A stretch of 64,000 bases of DNA from contig JAJEKV010000027.1 of NCBI GenBank assembly GCA_021234155.1, positions 1,205,109 to 1,269,108 of the forward strand, in the 5' to 3' direction. Position numbers and translations under genes: made by a program. Positions 55,975 through 64,000 of the stretch are shown here, piece by piece. Position 1 is the stretch's first letter; each line of letters starts with the position of its first letter. The notes under the pieces are model-generated. The model did not search any database, was not told the origin of the DNA, and worked only from the letters and a program-made list of their open reading frames with translations. The stretch comes from Isoetes taiwanensis. Taxonomy: Eukaryota; Streptophyta; Lycopodiopsida; Isoetales; Isoetaceae.

Positions 55975-56690
55975 CTGAGTAACCCCCTGTATGAATATGC
56001 ACCCAAACCAAAGGGGTTTTAGGAAAGGAAAAATTTTTAACGCCCACGGAACCCAAGTTATGGGACCAAGTACATAAGGGACCGAAGTCCAACAAGAACA
56101 TGGGTCAAGCCCTTAAACCAAAGCACAACGCGGAGCAAGAACACAACCATCATGACCCGATTAAAACCACCTCGGGAAAAACCGTTTGGTGATGACTATG
56201 GCTGCTCACCGATCAAAAAATCCATGCCGTTGTAACAAGCAACAAGCATACCTTCATACCTCCAGCCAGACAAAGCTTCACCAAGCGGCTCCGAACCGTA
56301 ACCTCTTCAACCTGGTCTTTGGAAAAACGGCGCCCCCCAATGCCAATCGCCCATCGCCGCAGGAAGGCGGGCGCCGCAGAGAAACCGCCGTGGAAATCGC
56401 CCATCGGAGGGTGCCTCCTCACCCATCCTCCACCAAGGCCAAGGTGCCAGCACCCCCAGGTATGCACGCAGGGACATCCACAGTGCAGTACTGGGGGCTT
56501 ATCCTTCACCGCCGCTGCTCCAACGCCATCCATCATCGTGATCCGGCCGGCCGGGTTCTCGCCTACCAGTAGCGCCAGCGCCGGCGCCAAGGGTGAGAGG
56601 TAAAGGGGATGTTAATTTTAAATGTATTGGATGTAATGGTTTGTGTTAATTAATGTTGATTGTATTGATGTGTTGGTTTGTGTGAATATG
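55975..56690 (+). repeat. dispersed repeat K, interrupted by a GC-rich insert
   Basis: The repeat starts gtaaccccctgtatgaatat, gcacccaaaccaaaggggtt, breaks off near 56025, and resumes near 56605 with aaaggggatgttaatttta and ggatgtaatggtttgtgtta. The intervening part of about 575 bp is clearly more GC-rich than its surroundings (for example 56320-56600), with open frames on both strands (plus 56186-56572; minus 56590-56213). Neither frame is recognised; the compositional break is real. Confidence 0.65.
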
Positions 56691-56825
56691 TAGCACAATA
56701 ACAATGGGGTTACTTTTAGATTTTTGGCACGTTTTTTCACATGGTTTTTCTATGATTTCGTTGTTGTATTCGTTGAGGTGTACTAAATAGTATTTCTAGA
56801 GTGCACCTTTATGGGCCGTTGATTT
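56691..56825 (+). repeat. dispersed repeat L, plus copy
   Basis: atgtagcacaataacaatgg, ggttacttttagatttttgg, ctatgatttcgttgttgtat, tctagagtgcacc; parallel to 53.20-53.34 kb. It directly follows repeat K, so K and L may be parts of one larger element. Confidence 0.7.
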
Positions 56826-56854
56826 TTCGTTATTGGAACAATCCGAGGGTTGTT

Positions 56855-57055
56855 GTCTTCCTCGCATGTGTTTGTGCATGAACATCGCTAGCATGTGTAT
56901 GCATGACATGGCTACTGCACATGCATGTGCATGTGTATGCATGTGCATGTTCATGTGCATGTGCATGTGTATTGTGCATGTGCAAGTGCAAGTGCAAGTG
57001 CAAGTGCAAGTGCAAGTGCATGTGTGCATGTGTGTGCATGTGTGCATATGCATGT
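56855..57055. repeat. hexanucleotide microsatellite (TGCATG / GTGCAA)
   Basis: A run of tgcatg-based units changes into seven gtgcaa units at about 56979-57019, then returns to tgcatg units. The His/Thr/Cys-rich frames on both strands here come from this repeat. Confidence 0.95.
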
Positions 57056-57059
57056 GTAC

Positions 57060-57784
57060 TTGCCCTCTTGGATTCTTATTGCCGGAGTGGATTTTACTAC
57101 CACGAGATGGATTTTTTGCTCACGCTTACAAAGGTATTTGTTTTTTAATGTTTCTTCAGTTAGCATAATGTTTTTTTTTACAAGGTATTGATTTCCTGAT
57201 TCTACAATGTAGTGTTGCAAAATCCCCTTTTGTTTCCTTCCTAAGATTTGCTGCAGATTCAAGTTTAGGCCCTCTGTTTGCTTCCAACTCTTGGATATTC
57301 CTGGCTGCCGGATTGTTCATAGCAGCCAGCCTTTAGCTTCAATCAACAAACGGATTCTTATGCACATAACAGGCAGATTATTCCATGCCCTTTTCCATGT
57401 CACGCAGATCAACCAAACAAAGGGCTACAAGAATGCATTTATATTGTAGGTTTGGAACTTTAATCGAACCATAAGTGAATCATGCATTACCTTTTAAGCT
57501 AGAGATGGAGCATCCAAAATCATATGGATTGATAAACAATGGTGTCATTGTGAAAGAGAAATAGTTATAGCTGAAGTAACAATATGTAGCATAATAACAT
57601 GGGGTTTCTTTTGTGTTGCAAACTTTATGACTTTTCGTAATAATGGGATCAATCTGCTTCTATCTTTATGGTAACTTTTACTTATGTTCTATTTGTTTTA
57701 TTGTGATCAAATTCAAAAGCTATGTGTGATGAAAGCCCTCAAATGAATTCTAGTTTTTCCCGGTTTGAATTCTAAATTTTTGTC
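57060..57784. other. intergenic, no gene seen
   Basis: Only a short head of repeat L (57580-57620, atatgtagcataataacatg) is recognised. The remainder is unassigned. Confidence 0.4.
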
Positions 57785-58040
57785 ACACCCTGGGATGACG
57801 TTCCTAAGGCCCCTAAAGGGGCCAAATTTTTTTTCAAGAACACAAATCATTAACATCCAACATATAAAAATTAAATCCCCCAACACATAACAACCAACAC
57901 ATAACAACTATTGATATTAACAACCAACACCTAACTATCATTGACATTAATTAACACAACCATTGGGTCCAACATATTTAAATTAAAATCCCCCTTAAAC
58001 CCCCTTTGGTTTGGGTGCATATTCACACGGGGGGTGACTC
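57785..58040 (-). repeat. dispersed repeat K, minus copy 2
   Basis: aaggcccctaaaggggcc, a doubled aacaaccaacacataacaac phrase, ccccctttggtttgggtgca and tattcacacgggg. It abuts the end of a minus-strand LINE. Confidence 0.8.
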
Positions 58041-58059
58041 CGGGCACCGAGAGCTGTTG

Positions 58060-59300
58060 GATAGGCCGATGAAGATGAAAAGGGAAGAAATGGTATATAT
58101 AATCGAGAAAATCCTAACTACCAAGAGAGTCTAACTAACTATAGGTGGTAATAGTTTTGCTACTAGGATTTAAAAAACCCATGCCTCGAAAGATTTTCAA
58201 GGGAAAAACCATTACAGTAATGATGATATTAAACAAGCAAGAAGAAAATATAAGTAGATGATGATGACTACTGAGGGCTCAAAAATTGAAGACGCTCATC
58301 CAGATCTCAAGTATATATAATGCTAAGTTATGCACAGATGGGGCTTTGAAAAGTTGTGGAAGCATGGAATGGAATGCTAAAGTCAAATAACAATTCCTGA
58401 CCATCTCAAAAGCAGGACATCTTAGCAGAGAATGGCTTTCATCTTCAATAACCTATAACTGGCAACATGCATGTAATCTCGCTTCCCGTGGCAATTGTGG
58501 CCGCTCCCGTCTACATGTCTCAATCCTTAGCTTGTGGAACCCTGTACGAATTGACGCAATAGCTATAAGCTTTTTCCTGGACAAGAAAGCAAGCAAATAA
58601 GCTTGTGGTCCTGGTGCCAAAGTGGGATTTATATGTGCATGATAATGACCACTGGGGCTAAGATAACTGCATCCCACATCTTCTGAGAAAAATGACCATT
58701 GAGATATTGTTGCAAAAGCTCAGGATCAGAACTAGCAAGCACCATGCAGTGTTTCGGTTGCACAGACCAGCGGGCAAACCATGCGTTACAATACTTTTTC
58801 CAGCATCGTTTCAAACGCTAGGGAGATTCAGCCATGGCAAGCGCGAGAAGAAGGTACCTATCATCATCCATGTGGTGCACTTTGGTGATATAGTGGAGAT
58901 GGCACTTCATGGCAGAATCTTGAAGAGGCCAAAAACCTGTCTCTTGTAAAAGAATAGCATAGGGCACCGTAGTTTTGACTCCTAGGCTGTAAGTGATAAA
59001 GGACTTTTGCACCTGTTCCAAGCTCTCTCAAGCACTAGTACTAATGGCAGGCCCCCATACTTCAGAACCATACAGTAAAACAGGTTCTACCAAAGCCCGA
59101 AACAAGTGGTTGTGACCAATCATGAATCTTTGCTCGAAAATAATTGTTTTGCATTTCATAGAGTGCCCTCCAACTAGCAGTCACAGGCTTGGTAATACAT
59201 TGTTCCCAAAGTATGTGAAGAGAGAAACTGAAAGAAAAGGCCCATCTGGGTATCTCCACTAAAGTAAAATAATGTACAACATGCTGAAAAACTGAGGTGG
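58060..59300 (-). mobile_element. LINE fragment, minus strand
   Basis: Minus-strand order: LYEMQNNYFRAKIHDWSQPL (59260-59060 frame), VEPVLLYGSEVWGPA, SLEQVQKSFITYSLGVKTTV, PYAILLQETGFWPLQDSAMK, YLLLALAMAESP, RWSVQPKHCMVLASSDPELL, then KKLIAIASIRTGFHKLRIET. These align in order with the reverse transcriptase C-terminus and downstream region of the other LINE copies. Frames change several times. The structured 3' element is at 58155-58222. It appears diverged from the 24.8- and 47-kb copies and so is a different subfamily or older. Confidence 0.75.
58155..58222 (-). other. LINE 3' UTR structured element, degenerate
   Basis: The minus strand has TTACTGTAATGGTTTTTCCC, then GGGTTTTTTAAATCC and TAGTAGCAA. 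The layout of the other copies is kept but the outer stem pairs imperfectly. Confidence 0.5.
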
Positions 59301-60190
59301 CAAAGGAATCTCATGTCAATGGGCCCCAAACCCGAGGAGCAAGAATAATTATTCATAGAAAGAAACTATTATCTGGAAAGAAAAGCACATCAATTCTGGC
59401 TAATTAGAATGCCCATGACCATCTACCTTGAGAATTTTAGCATGAGAATTCTATTCAAGCATCTACAACAACCACTATACTTGATAACACATCAACAAAA
59501 GATTGGTTAGACTTTTATATTCAGCTGGGGGCCAAACAAACACACCTCAACATCTCATCAAGTTCGAAGGTATCATAGGTATGAAAATCTCTTAATTCAA
59601 ATAACTCATCGTCACCATACATCACATTCCAAAAGCATCCCAAATATTTGAACAAAAATGTCTACAAATAGCAAGAGAAGTTCATTTATTTAACATCATA
59701 AATTGCAAGGCAAATGCGAGGAAGGCATAATGTGGATCTTATTTAGTAAATATTGAGGAGAAAAAGCTTGGGGTCGTAAACACTTATCGACTATATGAAA
59801 AGCTGCTATATGAAAAGCCTAGCTAGAATGCTCATTACATCCACAAAAATACCGTCTTTTACATATAGCAAGATAATAAATTTGTAGGTATAAATCATGG
59901 GCAAGAATAATATCGTCGAAACAAAGCAGGGGCATCTAAAAGGTATCAACATAGGTCTAAAGCTGTAAAAATACTGGAATGAACAAAGGATACAAGAAAC
60001 TCCACATGGCAGATGCAATTTCTATTCAAATATGGCAATTCTAGAACAGATTTTCTACAATGGTGGATAGTGGGTAACCGCGCACATGCGAACTACCCAT
60101 GAAGAAAAATAAAGGGAACGTCCAATTATACAACTTGGACCCCATGAAATACAATGCTAATAGATGTTTGTTTATGTACATGCCAAAAGA
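59301..60190. other. intergenic, no gene seen
   Basis: A/T-rich, with short frames only (for example minus 59806-60018, hydrophobic). No repeat relationship noticed. Confidence 0.4.
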
Positions 60191-60251
60191 TTATCACCGG
60201 GATTAAAAAACCCCACCCTTTCGGGTTTTCGAGGAAAAACCCTAGTGATAA
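60191..60251 (-). other. LINE-type 3' structured element, detached copy
   Basis: The outer stem TTATCAC/GTGATAA is perfect (7 bp). Inside, minus strand, are GGGTTTT-TCCTCG-AAAACCC and GGGGTTTTTTAATCCC. The sequence upstream in minus sense (60255-60490) does not look like LINE coding sequence, so the element is separated from its usual body here. Confidence 0.65.
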
Positions 60252-60254
60252 GCC

Positions 60255-61465
60255 TTCGGCAAGGGGCTTGGACAAATGTAAGGCTGAGAATTCGCTCCCA
60301 AAAAACCCACGAATGGAGAAGTCGAAGTTGCTGCCGCTTGCCAACCTGTACCTGCACATCACCAACACGAGAACAAATGTGATAAAACAAACCTCCCAAA
60401 GTGGAGGGGCTAATCACGCGTGCCACGCGACAACAAAACAAAAACCTCTTCAAATAGAGGGGCTGGTCACGCGTGCCAGGCGACAAATACATTAAACAAT
60501 TAGGGGGGGGAGGAGGTGGGTTTCAAAGAATAGAGAATAAGGTACTGCTAGAGAAGAGGAAGCACCAATGAGATGTTGATGAAGAACCCCGCCTGATATA
60601 GCGATCTCCCAACCAGAGAAGGCATGCAATGTATGCATGCAAAGACATGCATGCTCGCTCCCTCTAGAATCTCGATCCGAGGGCTCGGATCGATGGCATT
60701 TGTATCAATTCAAGATTTTCTACATTTTGCTACATATTCTAAACGAGGTGCTCCTTGGACTACCATAGTCGTCGGATTCGTCGATCCTACGGCCCAGATC
60801 GCATGTTGGACCTCTGGATACCTCTCATTTCACTTATAGTCATTTATGATTCGAAGTGCCTATGATTTTGAAATGTGAAATACGATTTCGCCTAAGGTTT
60901 TGAGGGAAAATCGAATTTAGAATATGAAACACGTAGGCTCGAACCTCTACCAAAATAACTCGACGTCCTAATAAAACTATTATAACCAATATACCTGGTG
61001 AGCTAATGTGATTATTTTCTATCTTGAATCTATGTTTTTTTTTTATAACAACTTATTCGATTGTTTTAGGGATATGGTCTATGATTTCAGGAATTGTTAT
61101 TCTTACATCCATATCAAGTCCCCCTGGAATCCCCTGTTATTTTTCTACATATCAAGCAAGGATAACAAAGGATAATCTCACCTAAGGTTGTAATTTCTAG
61201 GACCATCTTGCACTGCCATGCTATCCTGAAAACAAATCTCCATTACATCAGCATGTTCAATACACAGTCTTATAGGCATCTATCGGAGGAGGAAGAGACT
61301 TCTCTGAATCCGATAAGATATCCAAAATAAGATATACCATAGCTTGAAATAGGTTAATAAAAATGAAAAATTTTGGAAGCTAGGCATAGAATTAAGCATA
61401 AAATTCTTGGCATATATGGCAGAATCTCCTACTATCTATCATCTAAAAAACAAGGGTTCCATCTC
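60255..61465. other. intergenic, no gene supported
   Basis: Includes a direct repeat (ggggctaatcacgcgtgcca and ggggctggtcacgcgtgcca) near 60405-60480, tgcatgc-rich sequence near 60625-60650 and a short hairpin (cgatccgag-ggct-cggatcg) at 60673-60692. Frames are short. Confidence 0.4.
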
Positions 61466-61469
61466 ATCT

Positions 61470-61990
61470 CCTCCTCAAAGAGTAGTCCATGGCCATATCA
61501 TCATAAAAGGAATTATCAATATTAGGAGGCCTTCCAACAGTACAAATTATTTTATAGGGCCTTCCCAAAACCATATAACTTCTTAGAATAGAGTGAATGG
61601 CATCAAATGATTTGGAAATATTTGCAGGCTGGATAAAGATAACACAATGGATGTTATGGCGGTGAGTTATTATCTAAAACTCCAAATGCTCTACTACTTA
61701 CATGAACTCTGGCCAAGACAAACCATTCCAAAACTATTATAATATGAGCTTGTGGAATCATTGAACTATAACAATTGTCAACAACTAGAAGGAACTTAAC
61801 AAAGCTTGTCAATTTACATTGCAACTCTAGCCCACGTCCAAACATACTCCTATCTTCAGCAAAATCAATGCTTCAATGCCTGTCAAACATTCCAGTACTA
61901 CAAAACCTCGTAACAAAGTCCAAATGTAGACACCTTCTTGAAGTCTTAGCATATGCAAAAGCTCAACATATAGGCAATGAATGAGTATAA
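61470..61990 (-). pseudogene. unrecognised coding remnant, frame-shifted
   Basis: The minus strand reads LTSFVKFLLVVDNCYSSMIP, ARVHVSSRAFGVLDNN, then after a frameshift near 61655 IHCVIFIQPANISKSFDAIH, LRSYMVLGRPYKIICTVGRP, and DNSFYDDMAMDYSLRR before a stop near 61470. The two pieces read smoothly into one another and look like one protein. No family is recognised. It lies head-to-head with the LINE ORF1-like remnant on the plus strand. Confidence 0.35.
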
Positions 61991-62896
61991 TGAAACAAAG
62001 CAGCAAATTAAATCTGAAGCTACTTTCCCAGCAGTACAACCCCCTTTGAATCCTCCACCACTGCCTGAGAGCTTGGACTCTCCAAGCCTGGAGGCCTTAA
62101 CAATCCAACTTGAGGATATCACCTCCCAGCTCACATCAGAATGTGAGATACATCCGTGGTAATCGCCTTTGGGACAGTTTGATTCTCGTGTGTTGCTTAA
62201 TGTTCAAAATCTTGTTCACGCAATCAATCCTATCTGATAGTTCTTTTCCAGCACCGGCGAACCCTCCACACATATTGCGCACATATGAGATGGTCCAGAC
62301 TGAGGCGGCAGTGGAGCAGCATTCATGTGTGGATAGGGATGCCCCCCTATCTAAGGTAGCTCAAGACCATATGCAAGGGCCTGCATCAGATGACACAGCT
62401 AACGCACATCATCCTAAACTTCAGGCGAGCGGTGATCGTCACCGAACCTCCCACGCCCGTGGGAGTTCCCAAACGTCTTGGGTCGATATGGATGTAGCGG
62501 CTCACTTCTTTATCGACACCATGCACATTATGAGTCCAGCGCCTTCTTCCGGCAGAGACCGGTGCCCATCGGCCAGATCGACCTCGCCATCTATTGGTCC
62601 ATTTTCGGCACCACAAGATAGGTATTGCGTTTTTTAAAGATGGTAGTCACCTCAAGGGAACACACTTTTCGGTTCAAGAGGATCTATCTCCAGTCCGCTT
62701 AACTTCGGGCGATTTAGACGAGCTTTGCAAAGTTCGCGAGGCCAGGCTCCAGAAGAAATGGGCGATATATCGGGGAGGCTCGGCAATTATTCTTAACCAG
62801 TGGCCTGCAAATCCTTGGTTGGGATATTCTGAGTTTCTCAGCGTGAATAGCCTTGATTTGGTTTGGGCGTTTGCCCACAGTATGTATATTGTGTAG
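61977..62896 (+). pseudogene. LINE ORF1-like remnant
   Basis: Plus-strand pieces: a proline-rich start (VQPPLNPPPLPESLDSPSLE); 62110-62637 with SCVDRDAPLSKVAQDH and VDMDVAAHFFIDTMHIMS; then 62594-62896 with HHKIGIAFFKDGSHLKGTHF, SVQEDLSPVRLTS and REARLQKKWAIYRGGSAIIL. The series 'F....LKGT...VQEDLSP..L......(R)EAR....W...RG..' matches the C-terminal nucleic-acid-binding part of L1-type ORF1 proteins. At least two frameshifts break it. No reverse transcriptase follows within the next kb, so only the 5' ORF is left, or the downstream part was lost. Confidence 0.5.
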
Positions 62897-62899
62897 TGA

Positions 62900-63092
62900 T
62901 GGATCTTGCCCTCTTTTGTTCTGTGCTGGGGTCCAACCCTTTTTTGCTTGGTCTATTTTAGACTTCGATCCCCTGCTCTGTCGTCACATGTCCAATAGGA
63001 CGCTGCCTAGTGGTGTGACATTAAAATATTTATCTTTATCTTTACATAGTAGATATTGTTTCTGTTCCGCATAATTTCTCCTCGGTTGCAAG
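62900..63092. other. intergenic
   Basis: Contains a short run of ttatctttatcttta near 63030, which could be a degenerate LINE tail for the ORF1 remnant. Confidence 0.3.
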
Positions 63093-63281
63093 TTACAAGG
63101 TTCTATCATAAAACCTACCAGCCTTGAGTTCTAGCAAGCAAATGCTTGAAGATAAGGCATCAATATCATTATTCTTAACCATGGAGCCACGCTTCAAAAT
63201 TGTCCTATTAATTGCATGCTCAATATCATCATTCTTAGCCATGGAGCTACCTTTCAAAAGTGTCCTATTAATTCCAAGCTC
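63093..63281 (-). CDS. candidate terminal exon with 20-residue repeats
   Basis: A minus-strand acceptor (tcatttttgtag) precedes an open frame of 63 codons: ELGINRTLLKGSSMAKNDDI, EHAINRTILKRGSMVKNNDI, then ALSSSICLLELKAGRFYDRT and L before TAA at 63095-63093. Two units of exactly 60 bp (63161-63220 and 63221-63280) encode the repeated 20 residues. The in-frame period suggests coding selection at some time. Upstream exons were not found and no family is recognised. Confidence 0.3.
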   Translation of the reverse strand, partial: ELGINRTLLKGSSMAKNDDIEHAINRTILKRGSMVKNNDIDALSSSICLLELKAGRFYDRTL

Positions 63282-63460
63282 CTACAAAAATGAATTATTT
63301 TTAGAGCTTCCAACACAACTACAGTCCTCTTATTCTTGCCTTCTTTCAAAAATAACTTGAGTATGGTATTAAGATTAGTAGATGACTAAGCTCTTGTTAT
63401 GGCCTCAAATAGGCACTTTATCACAACCTCTTGATTCCCCAGATTGAGTAGAATTCAACA

Positions 63461-64000
63461 AAATAGAATGAATGAATGAATGATTTTTATCATCCACTAA
63501 GACCAATCGGCCTATGGGACCCAGAAGGAGCGCAACAAACTTATTACTATCCGGGTTAAAAAACCCCCGCCCCAAAGGGTTTTCGAGGGAAAAACCGTGG
63601 CAGTAATAAGAATGCTGTCAAACTGTACAAGTATACATCATCATGAAATAAATGTATATATAGATGTCAAGTGTGTGCCCGATGACATAGTTGATCTCGC
63701 GTGTCTATAACCTCTTGAAGGTATGATCTTAGCACCCGTACAGAAGCCGTGCTCAATGTCACATGTAGCGGCTGGCCAGGCCTGACCAACTCAGCATAGC
63801 GCGTCCGATTGATCATATGCTGGGCAACTTTGAAGGGTATGAGATTCATCCTCAATGACTTCCATTTGGCAGCATTGACAGAGCCTGTCCTGGCGTGGCT
63901 CACCAATCCATCTGCCCATCTCAATTCGAAGATGGTGTGCCCCTGCGCGAATGAAGGCAATGAGTCTGCGCCTTTTCATATGCAAATGGGTACGCAGGTA
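63461..64000 (-). mobile_element. LINE 3' end, continues past the window edge
   Basis: From the window end, minus strand: HMKRRRLIAFIRAGAHHLRI, RQDRLCQCCQMEVIEDESH and a C/H pattern (CQCC...H....C), the C-terminal zinc-knuckle-like region of this LINE group. It then continues in another frame as RSYLQEVIDTRDQLC. The 3' UTR has the structured element at 63541-63610, cctatgggacccagaag (reverse of cccatagg), and a tail of ttca/attc units at about 63466-63482. The tail unit differs from the ttcta tails of the 27- and 48-kb copies, so it is a separate subfamily. The ORF is frame-shifted. Confidence 0.8.
63541..63610 (-). other. LINE 3' UTR structured element
   Basis: The outer stem is TTATTACT with AGTAATAA (perfect 8 bp, one further G-C outside). 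In minus sense the inner hairpins are GGTTTT-TCCCTCG-AAAACC and GGGTT-TTTT-AACCC. Confidence 0.75.

Noticed and set aside
56796-57262. Long open frames rich in His, Thr, Cys, Ala on both strands
   Set aside because: They are translations of the tgcatg/gtgcaa microsatellite and not genes.

Overview
This is a stretch of large, repeat-dominated land-plant nuclear DNA. It has spliced genes with GT/AG introns and a putative plastid-targeted protein. It also holds Ty3/gypsy and Copia LTR retrotransposon pieces, non-LTR (LINE) elements with A/T-rich simple-repeat tails, MITE/foldback elements and tRNA-derived repeats. A GHTH-motif transposon ORF of the DUF7869 type and a DPPY-type DNA amino-methyltransferase remnant suggest a non-seed plant, most likely a fern; this is inference from gene content and no species is claimed.

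Layout. 1-2.8 kb: 3' end of a Ty3/gypsy chromovirus (integrase C-terminus, chromodomain, probable long LTR). 2.9-3.9 kb: a foldback element, then a minus-strand Copia fragment (LTR, PBS, start of gag). 4.26-6.17 kb: the best host gene, minus strand, at least six exons. 6.2-8.5 kb: two foldback elements around a small hypothetical gene. 8.6-10.1 kb: first array of a roughly 350-bp tandem repeat carrying a perfect tRNA box B. 10.4-18.5 kb: degenerate AGATTC arrays phased at about 10-11 bp with a conserved companion sequence, around a poorly supported host gene at 15-16.2 kb. 18.5-24.8 kb: mostly anonymous, with a tRNA-minihelix-like locus at 22.2 kb. 24.8-27.2 kb: a LINE insertion with its 5' half inverted. 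29-33.8 kb: further tRNA-like arrays in both orientations, interrupted by a retroviral-type aspartic protease fragment.

33.9-52 kb is the most interesting part. A decayed four-exon minus-strand gene (34.1-36.15 kb) encodes a Cys-rich/helical protein ending in a class-beta DNA amino-methyltransferase motif (DFPYG). A cluster of palindromes (GTGTATTC..GAATACAC) lies upstream of it, and more lie in one of its introns. Divergent from it on the plus strand is a DUF7869-like transposon gene, split into halves (37.9-38.7 and 50.1-52.0 kb) by an insertion of about 11.3 kb. That insertion is T-rich on the plus strand over much of its length and itself contains a MITE and a LINE. The two divergent genes may belong to one mobile element sharing a palindrome-rich intergenic region; this is a hypothesis.

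52-64 kb: a kelch pseudogene fragment, several copies of another dispersed repeat, a hexanucleotide microsatellite, three LINE-derived segments and two small coding remnants. The LINE copies at 27.0, 48.8, 58.2 and 63.5 kb, plus a detached copy at 60.2 kb, share a structured 3' element (outer stem with two small hairpins) whose outer stem stays paired despite sequence change. Almost all coding sequence apart from the 4.3-6.2 kb gene is broken, so the window reads as layered transposon insertions.
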